Positions 45,412 through 54,312 of a stretch of 64,000 nucleotides of DNA are shown piece by piece. The stretch comes from Prauserella aidingensis (lineage in GTDB: Bacteria; Actinomycetota; Actinomycetes; Mycobacteriales; Pseudonocardiaceae). The notes under the pieces were generated by a model that worked only from the letters and a program-made list of their open reading frames with translations, searched no databases and was not told where the DNA came from. The first letter of the stretch is position 1; the number at the start of each line of letters is the position of its first letter. Made by a program: the position numbers and the translations under genes. Location of the stretch: contig NZ_JAMTCN010000001.1 of NCBI RefSeq assembly GCF_024171865.1, positions 1 through 64,000 of the forward strand. Reading direction: 5' to 3'.

Positions 45412-46110
45412 TCACCGCACGCCGCGGGGACGGAACTGGATGCTGATGCGCGGCCCGACGGCCTTGGACGTCTTGGGCACGGCGTGCTCCCATGTTCGTT
45501 GGCACGAGCCGCCCATGACGACGAGGTCGCCGTGCCCCAGGCCGTAACGCCGGGTCGTGCCCCCGCCGCGAGGCCGCAGCAGCAGGGGCCGGGCGGCACC
45601 GACCGACACGATGGCGACCATCGTGTCCTCCGATCGGCCGCGGCCGATCGTGTCGCCGTGCCAGGCCACGCTGTCGGAGCCGTCGCGGTAGTAGCACAGT
45701 CCCGCTGTGCGGAACGGCTCGCCGAGTTCGGCACCGTACCGCGCCGACAGTGCCTCGCGGGCCTGTGCGAGCACGGGGTCGGGCAACGGGTCGTCCTCGT
45801 CGTAGAAGCTCAGCAGCCGCGGTACGTCGACGGTCCGGTCGTACATCCGCCTGCGTTCGGCGTGCCACGGAACCCGCGTCGCGAGCGCGTGGAAGAGGGT
45901 GTCGGCGCCGGACAGCCACGCGGGGAGGACGTCGATCCACGCGCCCCGGCCGAGGTCGGTACGCCGGACGGACTCCAGCGAGCGGACCGACGGTGTGCTC
46001 GCGGCCGCGTGCGGTGCGCCGTCGGAGTCCAGGTGGCCGGAGTCCGCTTCACCGGCGGCCGGGTCGGTGGCGAGCGCGTCGAAGAGTGATCCCTGAAGTG
46101 CCAGGTCCAT
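45412..46110 (-). CDS. AlkB-family alpha-ketoglutarate-dependent DNA/RNA dealkylase
   Basis: 232 residues. Iron ligands His151 and Asp153 (WHGDTIG) and His209 (WEHAVPK), and the 2-oxoglutarate pair RxxxxxR at 221-227 (RISIQFR). It repairs alkylated bases by oxidation. An extra 45-residue N-terminal segment precedes the domain. A TAGAGT hexamer seven bases before ATG 46110 supports this start and a leaderless mRNA. It ends 18 bases from the convergent selB stop. Confidence 0.92.
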   Translation of the reverse strand: MDLALQGSLFDALATDPAAGEADSGHLDSDGAPHAAASTPSVRSLESVRRTDLGRGAWIDVLPAWLSGADTLFHALATRVPWHAERRRMYDRTVDVPRLLSFYDEDDPLPDPVLAQAREALSARYGAELGEPFRTAGLCYYRDGSDSVAWHGDTIGRGRSEDTMVAIVSVGAARPLLLRPRGGGTTRRYGLGHGDLVVMGGSCQRTWEHAVPKTSKAVGPRISIQFRPRGVR

Positions 46111-46222
46111 GCCCCGAACTCTACGCGTCATCGAACTGATGTTCTACCCGTGGCGGAGTGTCGAATGGATCAGTTCCGCTTCGGCGGCCCCATCGGCCGG
46201 GCCGGGCCCCTACAATCGAGCC

Positions 46223-46498
46223 ATGCATCGACCTCGACCGGTCACCGAGGTCCCCGACGTGGTCGGCCTCGGCGCCGAGGACGCGTGTGACATCGTGCGG
46301 CGCGCGGGTCTGGTCCCCGTCGGACCGGACGGCGCCCCCGCACCGGCGACGGGTGTCGTGTCCGCGCAGCGGCCGATCGGGGCGGCCGGGGCCGAGGAGG
46401 GTGCGAAGGTCGCCCTCTGGACTCACCCCGGCAAGGATGCGGCCGAAGCGCTCGTGGGTCCGAGTCCGCGGGAGTCGGCGGATCTCGATCCGGTCTGA
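46223..46498 (+). CDS. Small PASTA-domain protein
   Basis: 91 residues, essentially one PASTA domain: VPDVVGLGAEDACDIVRRAGLVPV, then GVVSAQRPIGAAGAEEGAKV. PASTA domains bind peptidoglycan or beta-lactams when extracellular, but this protein has no signal peptide or anchor, so it appears cytoplasmic. A TACAAT hexamer at 46211-46216, six bases before the ATG, marks a leaderless promoter. Confidence 0.82.
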   Translation: MHRPRPVTEVPDVVGLGAEDACDIVRRAGLVPVGPDGAPAPATGVVSAQRPIGAAGAEEGAKVALWTHPGKDAAEALVGPSPRESADLDPV

Positions 46499-46545
46499 GC
46501 GCGCATCCGGCGTGAGTGGGGATCTCGGGTGAGCGGGTGGCCGGT

Positions 46546-47016
46546 GTGAGCGAGCGTCGGCGCAGTGCGGGGATCCTGCTGTTCCGCCGCGGGCAGGGCG
46601 AGCTCGAGGTGTTGATCGGGCGCATGGGCGGGCCGTTCTGGGCGCGGCGCGACGAGGGGGCATGGACCATCCCCAAGGGCGAGTACGGCGAGGACGAGCA
46701 GCCGCTGGCCGCCGCCTACCGCGAGTTCGAGGAGGAACTGGGAGCGCCGGCACCCGACGGCGGAGTGGTTCCACTCGGCGAGGTGCGCCAGTCCGGCGGC
46801 AAGGTCGTCACCGCCTGGGCGCTCGAGGGTGATCTCGACCCGGCGCGCGTCACGCCCGGCACGTTCGAACTGGAGTGGCCACGGGGATCCGGCCGCATGC
46901 AGGTGTTTCCGGAGCTCGACCGCGTCGAGTGGTGCGGCGTCGACGCCGCCCGCCCGCGACTGGTGACGGCACAACGAGTCCTGCTGGACCGGCTCGTCGC
47001 CGAACTCGCACGCTGA
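46546..47016 (+). CDS. NUDIX hydrolase, predicted NTP pyrophosphohydrolase group
   Basis: 156 residues. Nudix box at GEYGEDEQPLAAAYREFEEE with the REFEEELG core; N-terminal SAGILLFRRGQGELEVLIGR and the phrase WARRDEGAWTIPKG are typical of a stand-alone NUDIX group whose substrate is not settled. GTG 46546 assumed; GTG 46537 is another option. No strong ribosome-binding site. Confidence 0.88.
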   Translation: MSERRRSAGILLFRRGQGELEVLIGRMGGPFWARRDEGAWTIPKGEYGEDEQPLAAAYREFEEELGAPAPDGGVVPLGEVRQSGGKVVTAWALEGDLDPARVTPGTFELEWPRGSGRMQVFPELDRVEWCGVDAARPRLVTAQRVLLDRLVAELAR

Positions 47017-47113
47017 CCTCGGGTGGTCCGCTCCGGTCCGGTTCGGACAGTGCAGTGGTCGGCGCGGAACATGGTTTCGCCGTCGCCTGTTCGGGTAACT
47101 GGAAGGCATGACC

Positions 47114-47575
47114 ATGGCGCCGGAAGTGAGTGAAGCGGCGGCCGGTGCGTCCGGGCCGGTCCGGTTGGCCGACGAGGCCGCGGCGCGCACGCTCCACGGA
47201 CAGGGGTGGCGGATCCGGGTGCTGTCGTCGTACTCGGTGTCGGTGGGGCAGGGGAGCGCGGAGTTGCACAGCCTCGCGGATGTCGCGGAGTTCGTCTGCG
47301 CGCAGTGCCGGGAGTGGTGTGAGGCGACGCTCGTGGCGATCCGGCGCCGCCATCTCGTGTGCCCGGGTTGCTTCGGTGCGCAGCCCCAGGCCGCGGTGCC
47401 GCCGGCAGTGGTGCCCCGGGCCGCACAGCCCCAGCTCTCCCAGCCCCAGATCTCGCAGTCTCAGGCTGCGGCGCACGGGGAGGCCGTGCCGGAACCCGCC
47501 ACCTCGTTCGCAGGTGTGCGGCGCGCGCCGTGGAGTGTCCACGCCGCCCGACCCTGCCGTCGACAACATGCGTAG
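47114..47575 (+). CDS. Hypothetical protein with two CxxC motifs
   Basis: 153 residues. VLSSYSVSVGQGSAELHSLA then FVCAQCREWCEATLVAIRRR and HLVCPGCFG: CAQC plus CPGC could bind one zinc. The last 65 residues are Gln/Pro/Ala-rich and low complexity. ATG 47114 has GGAAGG seven bases upstream, whereas ATG 47108 is too close to it. Not recognised; likely a lineage-specific gene. Confidence 0.6.
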   Translation: MAPEVSEAAAGASGPVRLADEAAARTLHGQGWRIRVLSSYSVSVGQGSAELHSLADVAEFVCAQCREWCEATLVAIRRRHLVCPGCFGAQPQAAVPPAVVPRAAQPQLSQPQISQSQAAAHGEAVPEPATSFAGVRRAPWSVHAARPCRRQHA

Positions 47576-47657
47576 TGGCAACCCTGCTGTCACGCACGGA
47601 GCTGTCACGGACGGACGGCCGCCGTCGCGGCGGCACGGCGGCCACCCGATGGCAGAT

Positions 47658-47673
47658 GTATAACGACCTATAC
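47658..47673. promoter_or_regulatory. AT-rich inverted repeat, operator candidate
   Basis: GTATA-ACGACC-TATAC, in the 232-base gap between the CxxC protein and the frameshifted hydrolase. It is AT-rich against its surroundings and may control the hydrolase. Confidence 0.4.
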
Positions 47674-47807
47674 GGCATGGCAGTTGACGCGCCGTTCTCC
47701 GGCAATCGTCACCTCGTCCAGGGGTTACCGATCCGCACGGACGCCGAGAAATTCGGTGGGCGTCGTGGCCGGTCGGTTGCCATGATCGGCGCAAGTCATC
47801 GCCGACC

Positions 47808-48649
47808 GTGCTGTTCGTCCCCGGATCGAACAACAACTCCTTCTCGGCCGCACCGTTGCTGCGCGCGCTGACACTGCTGGGCGTTCGCGCGTTGGCCGTC
47901 GACCTGCCCGGGCACGGTTCGGGGCGTCGTGGCCGGAGGCGTATCAGGCCCCGCAGGATCGCGCGGCGCTGGCCACGGCGCCGTCGAAGGCGGCCGGGGT
48001 GACGGTGGCCGACGGCGTCGACCATCTTGCGGACACGGCCCGGCGGGCGCGTGAGCACGGGCTGGTCGTCGTGGTGGGCCACAGTCGGGGCGGACTGCCG
48101 CTGACCGGGTTGATGAGCACCGAGCCGGACCTGGTCGACAGGGCCGTGTACCTGTCGGCGTGGTGCCCTGTCGCGGCCACCGTCGCCGAGTACATGGCCA
48201 TGCCCGAGTACGCCGACAGTGCCCTGAACGGGCTGCCGAACGTCCTGGCCGCCGACCCCGCGCAGCTCGGTGCGCTCCGGATGAACTGGCGGACGGCCGA
48301 TCGTGACGTGCTCACGGCGCTGAAGGAGGCGATGCTCGCCGACGCCACCGATGACGAGTTCCTCGCCTACCTGGCGTTGCTGGACCCGGACGAGATCCTC
48401 GATCCGGGCGAGCGTGCCGACCTCGACCGGTGGGCGGGTGTCGCCCGCAGCTACATCCGGCTCGCGGGGGACACCTCGATGCCCCTCGCGATGCAGGACC
48501 GGCTGATCGCCGACGCCGACGCACGGACCCCCGGGAATCCGTTCGACGTGCACACGTTGCCCGGCAGTCACGCGGGATTCCTCGTGCGCCCCGCAGCGAC
48601 CGCCGAGGCCGCGCGGCTCCTCGCCCGGATCGTCGACGGCGGTTCGTGA
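47808..48649 (+). pseudogene. Alpha/beta hydrolase, frameshifted
   Basis: The N-terminal part (VLFVPGSNNNSFSAAPLLRAL, LAVDLPGHGSG) is in one frame to about 47921. The continuation (ASWPEAYQAPQDRAALATA, VVVGHSRGGLPLTGLM with the nucleophile Ser, GSHAGFLVRPAA with the His) is in another frame from 47924. One base is missing in the GGGG run at 47921-47924. The start is unclear: GTG 47808 is the first usable codon, but the family would extend a few residues further. May be a real lesion or a sequencing error. Confidence 0.8.
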
Positions 48650-48720
48650 TGACGTCCCGCGGCCCCGTGGCCGGGCTCCACAGTGGAACCGGAGGAAGGG
48701 CGCAGGGAGCGCCGCACCCG

Positions 48721-49068
48721 TCAGCCCGGGGGCCACTCCATGCCCCGACCGCCGAGGACATGGCAGTGGGCGTGGAACACGGTCTGTTGACCGTCCTTGC
48801 CGGTGTTGAACACCAGCCGGTATCCGGAGGCGTCGATCCCTTCGGCCGCGGCGACCCTCCCGGCGACGGTGAGCACCTCACCCGCCAGCGCCGGGTCGGC
48901 GGCCGCCATCGAGGCGGCGTCGACGTGGTGAGCCTTCGGGATGACCAGCACGTGCGTGGGCGCCTGCGGGTTGATGTCGCGGAACGCCAGCACGGAGTCG
49001 GTCTCGTGGACGACCGTCGCGGGCACGGAGCGTTCGACGATGGTGCAGAACAGGCAGTCGGAACTCAC
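48721..49068 (-). CDS. HIT-family nucleotide hydrolase (HINT-like)
   Basis: 115 residues. N-terminal CLFCTIVERSVPATVVHE, middle INPQAPTHVLVIPKAHH, and histidine triad HAHCHVLGG near the end. HINT proteins hydrolyse adenosine phosphoramidates. GTG 49068 is chosen because a TACAGT hexamer lies seven bases upstream (leaderless). Confidence 0.93.
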   Translation of the reverse strand: MSSDCLFCTIVERSVPATVVHETDSVLAFRDINPQAPTHVLVIPKAHHVDAASMAAADPALAGEVLTVAGRVAAAEGIDASGYRLVFNTGKDGQQTVFHAHCHVLGGRGMEWPPG

Positions 49069-49122
49069 AGGCCGCACTGTAGAGCGCGGGCCGAGCGGTG
49101 CGACAACGCGGGGGACGTCCGG

Positions 49123-49902
49123 TCAGCCGGTCACCGGATGGTCGACCGGATCGCCGGGGCGCACCGTGCCGCCCGTGACGACCTCGGCGTACATGCCCAT
49201 CTCGTTGTGCCCGAACTCCTGGTGGAGGCGTCGCGGCAGGTCGATGTCGCGGTCGGCGGTCTCCGGGTTGACCTGCGTTGCCGCACAGCGCTTCGTCGCG
49301 AGCACACCCCGCAGGCGCAGGCCGCCGATGGTGATCTCCTCGTCGACGAGGTCGCGCTCACTGAACGCGGGCAGCCCGTCGTAGTAGATGTTCGCGCGGA
49401 ACCGTCGAGGGTCGAGTTCCGTGCCGAGCCGCTCGCCGAGGGCACGCACCGAGGCGAGGTTCACCAGCGACACGGCGTTCATCATCGCGTCCGACACCAC
49501 GGAGACGTCCGTGAACCGCCTGCCGTCGACGCGCGCCAACACGGGCGGAGTGGACAGACCGAGTGCCTCGGCGAAGAATGTGGTCACGGCCGCGGCGCCG
49601 TCGTCGGTGGTGAGGGCCGCCTCGAGCACGGTGCGGCCGTCCCGCTCCGCGCGCAGCACACCGGTCTCCGGGTCGAAGTGGGTGCGGTATCCGGCGAGCG
49701 ACGCGTCGCGGGCGAGCATGAAGAACTGGGTCTTCGGCAGGGGCTCGGCCAGGCCGGGGGTGTACGTGCCGTCGGGCCGGGCGAGGGCGAAGGCCCGGTC
49801 GTAGGGCACGCCGCACCCGGGCTCGAGGGCGACGGACGACAGTTCCTGCGGGCTCAGCCCCTTGACGGGGTGGACGTACAGTCCGCGGATCTCGCCGGCC
49901 AT
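49123..49902 (-). CDS. MOSC-domain protein
   Basis: 259 residues. N-terminal beta-barrel part ([29 protein letters not shown]) and C-terminal MOSC domain with [16 protein letters not shown] and the conserved cysteine in [14 protein letters not shown], the residue that binds molybdenum cofactor in mARC relatives. Likely a molybdoenzyme acting on N-hydroxylated or sulfur compounds; partners not present nearby. Confidence 0.88.
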   Translation of the reverse strand: MAGEIRGLYVHPVKGLSPQELSSVALEPGCGVPYDRAFALARPDGTYTPGLAEPLPKTQFFMLARDASLAGYRTHFDPETGVLRAERDGRTVLEAALTTDDGAAAVTTFFAEALGLSTPPVLARVDGRRFTDVSVVSDAMMNAVSLVNLASVRALGERLGTELDPRRFRANIYYDGLPAFSERDLVDEEITIGGLRLRGVLATKRCAATQVNPETADRDIDLPRRLHQEFGHNEMGMYAEVVTGGTVRPGDPVDHPVTG

Positions 49903-50021
49903 GTCGCCTGCCCTTCTCGCGGCGGGTTCGGAATGTGCAGGGGCAATCTAACCGTTCCCCGGACAGCGGTCCGCGCCCGGGAACCGCACGCCGGGGAACG
50001 GGCGTCACGGAAGGGGAGGCA

Positions 50022-50999
50022 GTGACAGCATCCACGGCTCCGGCCATCGAGACGTCCGGCCTGGTCAAGACGTTCGGCAAGACCCGCGCGGTCGACGGCA
50101 TCGACCTGACGGTGCCGGAAGCGGCCGTGTACGGGATTCTCGGGCCCAACGGCGCGGGCAAGACGACGTTCGTGCGCATGCTCGCGACCCTGCTGCGGCC
50201 CGACGCCGGCACCGCCACGGTGTTCGGACGCGACATCGTCGCCGACGCGTCGGTCGTGCGCACGCAGGTGAGCCTCACCGGCCAGTACGCATCCATCGAC
50301 GAGGACCTGACCGGCACGGAGAACCTGGTGCTCCTCGGCAGGTTGCTGGGACACGACAAGACCGCGGCGAAGCGGCGTGCGGGGGAGCTGCTCGACGCGT
50401 TCGGGCTGGGCGACGCCGCCGACCGGCAGGTGAAGAACTACTCCGGCGGCATGCGGCGGCGGATCGACATCGCCGCGAGCATCATCTCCACGCCACGGCT
50501 GCTGTTCCTCGACGAGCCGACCACCGGGCTGGACCCGCGCAGCCGCAACCAGGTGTGGGACATCGTGCGGATCATCGTCGAGCAGGGCACGACCGTGCTG
50601 CTCACGACGCAGTACCTCGACGAGGCGGACCATCTCGCGAGCCGCCTCGCGGTGATCGACCACGGCACGGTCATCGCCGAGGGCACGCCCGGCGAGCTCA
50701 AGTCGTCCGTCGGGGCGGGCTCGGTGCACGTGCGGCTGCGCCACGGCGAGCAGCGGGCCCAGGCCGAACGGGTGCTGGCTGCGGAACTGGGCACGGAGGT
50801 GCACTTCGACGCCGACCCCGTGGCGCTGACGGCGCGCATCGCGGGTGGCGAATCCGGGCGTGGTGCCGCCGAGCACGCGTCGCGCGCGCTGGCGCGGCTG
50901 GCGCAGGACGGCATCACGGTCGACGACTTCTCCCTCGGCCAGCCGAGCCTCGACGAGGTGTTCCTGGCCCTGACCGACCGGAAGGAGACGCGGGCATGA
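50022..50999 (+). CDS. ABC transporter ATPase, DrrA-like
   Basis: 325 residues. Walker A GPNGAGKT at 41-48, signature YSGGM at 140-144, Walker B LLFLDEP at 160-166, and the DrrA-type C-terminal domain ([18 protein letters not shown]). GTG 50022 follows a GGGGAGG site. With the overlapping permease gene it forms a drug or glycolipid exporter. Confidence 0.92.
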   Translation: MTASTAPAIETSGLVKTFGKTRAVDGIDLTVPEAAVYGILGPNGAGKTTFVRMLATLLRPDAGTATVFGRDIVADASVVRTQVSLTGQYASIDEDLTGTENLVLLGRLLGHDKTAAKRRAGELLDAFGLGDAADRQVKNYSGGMRRRIDIAASIISTPRLLFLDEPTTGLDPRSRNQVWDIVRIIVEQGTTVLLTTQYLDEADHLASRLAVIDHGTVIAEGTPGELKSSVGAGSVHVRLRHGEQRAQAERVLAAELGTEVHFDADPVALTARIAGGESGRGAAEHASRALARLAQDGITVDDFSLGQPSLDEVFLALTDRKETRA

Positions 51000-51850
51000 C
51001 GAGCACGTCGAGCGCCGAGCACGCCGAGACCGACGGCTACACGCCCGTCGCGGACGACCTGGGCGCGGTGCTGGCCACGGGCGCACCACCGGCACCGCCG
51101 AGCGCGTGGTCGGCGTCGGTGACGTTCGCGTGGCGCGCGATGCTGAAGATCAAGCACGTGCCGGAGCAACTGTTCGACGTCACCGCGTTTCCGGTGATCA
51201 TGACCCTGATGTTCACCTACCTGTTCGGTGGTGCGCTGGCGGGATCACCCGAGGAGTACCTGCAGTACCTGCTGCCGGGCGTGCTGGTGATGAGCGTCGC
51301 CATGATCACGATGTACACCGGCGTCGGCCTGAACGCCGACATCCAGAAGGGCGTGTTCGACCGCTTCCGCACGCTGCCGATCTGGCGGCCGTCCGCACTG
51401 GTGGGTGCGGTGATCGGCGACGTGTGCCGGTACTCGCTGGCGTCGGTCGTGATCATCGTGCTGGGGTTGGTCCTCGGCTACCGGCCGGGCGGTGGCGTCG
51501 TCGGTGTGCTGGCGGGCGTCGGGTTGCTGCTGGTGTTCTCGTTCGCGTTCTCGTGGATCTGGACCCTGCTCGGCCTGCTGCTGCGGTCGGAACGTTCGGT
51601 GATGGGCGTCAGCGCGATGGTGCTGTTCCCGTTGTCGTTCCTCAGCAACGTGTTCGTCGACCCGCGGACCATGCCGTCCTGGCTGCAGGGGTTCGTGGAC
51701 GTCAACCCGATCGCGCACCTGGTCGCGGCGGTGCGGGGCGCGCTGAGCGGGCAGTGGGACGGCTCGGCGACGCTGTGGATGTTCGTCTCGGCGGGGATCA
51801 TCCTGGCGATCTTCGGCCCGCTGACGATGCGGCGATACAACCGCAAGTGA
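50996..51850 (+). CDS. ABC-2 type permease, DrrB-like
   Basis: 284 residues with six membrane segments after a 45-residue soluble leader; includes the ABC-2 signature region [22 protein letters not shown]. Its ATG overlaps the ATPase stop (ATGA). Substrate unknown; the closest described type exports anthracyclines or mycobacterial lipids. Confidence 0.92.
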   Translation: MTSTSSAEHAETDGYTPVADDLGAVLATGAPPAPPSAWSASVTFAWRAMLKIKHVPEQLFDVTAFPVIMTLMFTYLFGGALAGSPEEYLQYLLPGVLVMSVAMITMYTGVGLNADIQKGVFDRFRTLPIWRPSALVGAVIGDVCRYSLASVVIIVLGLVLGYRPGGGVVGVLAGVGLLLVFSFAFSWIWTLLGLLLRSERSVMGVSAMVLFPLSFLSNVFVDPRTMPSWLQGFVDVNPIAHLVAAVRGALSGQWDGSATLWMFVSAGIILAIFGPLTMRRYNRK

Positions 51851-51853
51851 CGT

Positions 51854-51881
51854 CGCCGCGGGTGTCGGGCAGGCCGCGGCG
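51854..51881. terminator. Hairpin between convergent genes
   Basis: CGCCGCGG (51854-51861) pairs with CCGCGGCG (51874-51881) in the 40-base gap between the permease and the NTF2-like gene. No T-run. Confidence 0.5.
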
Positions 51882-51890
51882 GCGGAGTGT

Positions 51891-52274
51891 TCAGGTACGG
51901 GCCGTTTCCTGAACGGTGAGCAACGCCCCGTCGGGCAGCGCCCCGTCGAGATGCGGCCCACCGAGGACGGCCGTGACGATGCGCTCGGCCACGAGAGAGC
52001 CGTCGACGCGGTGCCGCTCGACGAACCGGTGCACCTGGTCGGTGACGGCGGTGATCCGGTCGAGCTCGATCACGAGACCCGGACTGCTGCCGCCCGCCCG
52101 GTCCAGCGCCTGCCGCAGGGCGGGCAACGCGAGAACGTCGCCTTCCGTCGTGACGAGGGTGAACTCGTCGTGGTGGGCGGTGAGAAAGGCATCCAGGCGG
52201 TCGCGCTCGCCGTCGCGGAGCCATGCCGCGAGGTGGTCGTGGTGCCGGGTCAGGAAGTGTTCGATGTCGGTCAC
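51891..52274 (-). CDS. NTF2-like (SnoaL/DUF4440-type) protein
   Basis: 127 residues; FLTRHHDHLAAWLRDGERDR, FLTAHHDEFTLVTTEGDVL, and VHRFVERHRVDGSLVAERIV fit the small NTF2-like cone fold. Such proteins are isomerases, cyclases or ligand carriers; none can be assigned. GTG start. Divergent from the lactate permease gene. Confidence 0.65.
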   Translation of the reverse strand: MTDIEHFLTRHHDHLAAWLRDGERDRLDAFLTAHHDEFTLVTTEGDVLALPALRQALDRAGGSSPGLVIELDRITAVTDQVHRFVERHRVDGSLVAERIVTAVLGGPHLDGALPDGALLTVQETART

Positions 52275-52390
52275 GTCCGGATCGTCGCAGCAATCCCTTG
52301 TTCCGGCGGTTCCGCCTCACTATGGTCGCACCATTGGTGTGGACCCGGCTCACGGTCCGGAAGTGGGGCGTGAGCCGGGTCTGCACAAGC

Positions 52391-52441
52391 ACCGCGGTTC
52401 GACAGGTACCGCGGTTCGACAGGTATTGCGGTTCGACAGAC
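52391..52441 (+). repeat. Three 17-base tandem repeats upstream of the lactate permease
   Basis: Two exact copies of accgcggttcgacaggt (52391-52407, 52408-52424) and a third with four changes (52425-52441), followed by two or three shorter repeats of an acacgacctc unit up to about 52480. They lie in the divergent promoter region and could be regulator sites. Confidence 0.75.
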
Positions 52442-52502
52442 ACGACCTCCACAGACACGACCTCTCCATAGACACGACGAGGTGTCGAAGGGTGTGTTCC
52501 GC

Positions 52503-54251
52503 ATGGACAATCTGGCCGTTCTGAGTCTCGTCGCGCTGGCGCCGCTGGCCGTCGTCGGGATCCTGCTGGTCGGTTTCCGGTGGCCGGCGAAATACGCCAT
52601 GCCCATCGGGTTCGTCACCGTCGTGGCGATCGCCGCGTGGGTGTGGGAAGTCGAAGTGGCGGTCATCGCCGCGGCCAGCGTCGAAGGCCTGATCCTCGCA
52701 CTCGGGATCCTGGCCATCGTGTTCGGCGCTCTGCTCCTGCTGGGCACACTGAGCAAGAGCGGCGGCCTGGCCACCATCAGGTCGACGTTCACCGACATCA
52801 GCCCGGACCGCCGCGTCCAGGCCATCATCATCGGCTGGTTGTTCGGGTCGTTCATCGAAGGCGCATCCGGGTTCGGCACCCCGGCCGCCGTCGTCGCGCC
52901 GTTGCTGCTGGCTCTCGGGTTCCCTGCGATGGCCGCCGTCATGGTCGGCCTGGTCATCCAGTCGACGCCCGTGACGTTCGGCGCCGCGGGCACGCCGGTG
53001 GTCACCGGGATCGGCGACGGCCTCGGCGGCAGCACGGCCGTCGACGAACGACTGCGGCTGCTCGGGGTGGAGATGCCCGAGTACGTCGCACGCATCGGCG
53101 TCGACGCGGCCCTCATGCACGCCATCATCGGAACACTGATCCCGCTCTTCCTGGCATGCATGGTGACCGGGTTCTTCGGCGAGCGCCGACGGTTCGGCGA
53201 CGGCCTCGGAGTCTGGAAGTTCGCGTTGTTCTCGGCGTTCGCGATGACCGTGCCCTACGTCGTGTACGCCATCGTGCTCGGCCCGGAGTTCCCGGCCCTG
53301 CTGGGCGGACTCACGGGCCTGGCGATCGTGGTGACCGCCGCCCGGCGCGGGATCTTCATGCCGGGGCAGGCGTGGGAGTTCCCCGACCGCGAGCGCTGGA
53401 ACCCGCGCTGGATGGGCACGTTGGAGCCGGAGACCGACGTCGCGGCCCGGCGCATCCACCCGCTGCTGGCCTGGACCCCCTACGTGTTGCTGGCCGCGCT
53501 GCTGGTGGTGACCCGCACGGTGACCCCCGTCCAGGAGTTCCTCACGGGCGCGTCGCTCGACTTCGAGAACATCTTCGGCACGGAGATCAGCGAGAGCATC
53601 GAACCGCTGTACCTCCCGGGCTTCCTGCTGATCGTCGTGTGCGTGGCGACCTACGGCCTGCACCGGATGAACGCCGGGGAGATCGCCGGGTCGTGGCGGA
53701 TCGCGGGCAAGCAGATCTTCGGTGTCGCCGTCGCGCTGCTGTTCGCGGTGCCGTTGGTGCGGGTGTTCATCAACTCCGAGATCAACCTGTCGGGTTACGA
53801 GGGCATGCCCCTGACCATCGCCGAGGGCGTCGCGTCGATCACCGGCGGGAACTGGCCGCTGCTGGCACCGGCGATCGGCGCGCTGGGCGCGTTCGTGGCC
53901 GGCTCGAACACCATCAGCAACATGATGTTCTCGCTGTTCCAGTTCTCGACGGCGGAACAGGTCGGCATCCCGCCGGAGGGCGTCGTCGCGTCGCAGGCCG
54001 TCGGCGGCGCAGCGGGCAACATGATCACGGTGCACAACGTCGTCGCCGCGTCCGCCACGGTCGGTCTGCTCGGCCGGGAAGGCGACGTGATCCGGAAAAA
54101 CCTGCTGCCGCTGGGCTACTACGTCGTGTTCGCGGGCGGACTCGGATACGTGTTCGCCTACGGCCTGGGGCTGAACGCGGGCACGGTGCTGATCGCCCTG
54201 CTGGTCGGCGGACTCGCCGTGACCGCGTGGCTGCTGCGCAGGCAGCGGTGA
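52503..54251 (+). CDS. lctP: L-lactate permease family transporter
   Basis: 582 residues, about 13-14 membrane segments. LctP landmarks include [37 protein letters not shown] and [18 protein letters not shown] followed by [18 protein letters not shown]. It imports lactate, possibly glycolate, with protons. Start uncertain among ATG 52503, GTG 52494 and GTG 52482. No lactate dehydrogenase gene is adjacent. Confidence 0.92.
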   Translation: MDNLAVLSLVALAPLAVVGILLVGFRWPAKYAMPIGFVTVVAIAAWVWEVEVAVIAAASVEGLILALGILAIVFGALLLLGTLSKSGGLATIRSTFTDISPDRRVQAIIIGWLFGSFIEGASGFGTPAAVVAPLLLALGFPAMAAVMVGLVIQSTPVTFGAAGTPVVTGIGDGLGGSTAVDERLRLLGVEMPEYVARIGVDAALMHAIIGTLIPLFLACMVTGFFGERRRFGDGLGVWKFALFSAFAMTVPYVVYAIVLGPEFPALLGGLTGLAIVVTAARRGIFMPGQAWEFPDRERWNPRWMGTLEPETDVAARRIHPLLAWTPYVLLAALLVVTRTVTPVQEFLTGASLDFENIFGTEISESIEPLYLPGFLLIVVCVATYGLHRMNAGEIAGSWRIAGKQIFGVAVALLFAVPLVRVFINSEINLSGYEGMPLTIAEGVASITGGNWPLLAPAIGALGAFVAGSNTISNMMFSLFQFSTAEQVGIPPEGVVASQAVGGAAGNMITVHNVVAASATVGLLGREGDVIRKNLLPLGYYVVFAGGLGYVFAYGLGLNAGTVLIALLVGGLAVTAWLLRRQR

Positions 54252-54282
54252 AGGCGGAACTCACGCTCCCGGGTGCAGCGCC

Positions 54283-54307
54283 CGCGTGTCCGGGTGCAGA
54301 ACACGCG
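54283..54307. terminator. Hairpin between lactate permease and M20 peptidase genes
   Basis: CGCGTGT (54283-54289) pairs with ACACGCG (54301-54307). A direct repeat CCGGGTGCAG also occurs twice here. Weak bidirectional terminator candidate. Confidence 0.45.
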
Positions 54308-54312
54308 AGCGG

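Noticed and set aside
52350-54035. A 561-codon minus-strand frame opposite lctP
   Set aside because: Asp/Arg/Gln/His-rich shadow without recognisable features; the plus strand is a multi-span permease.
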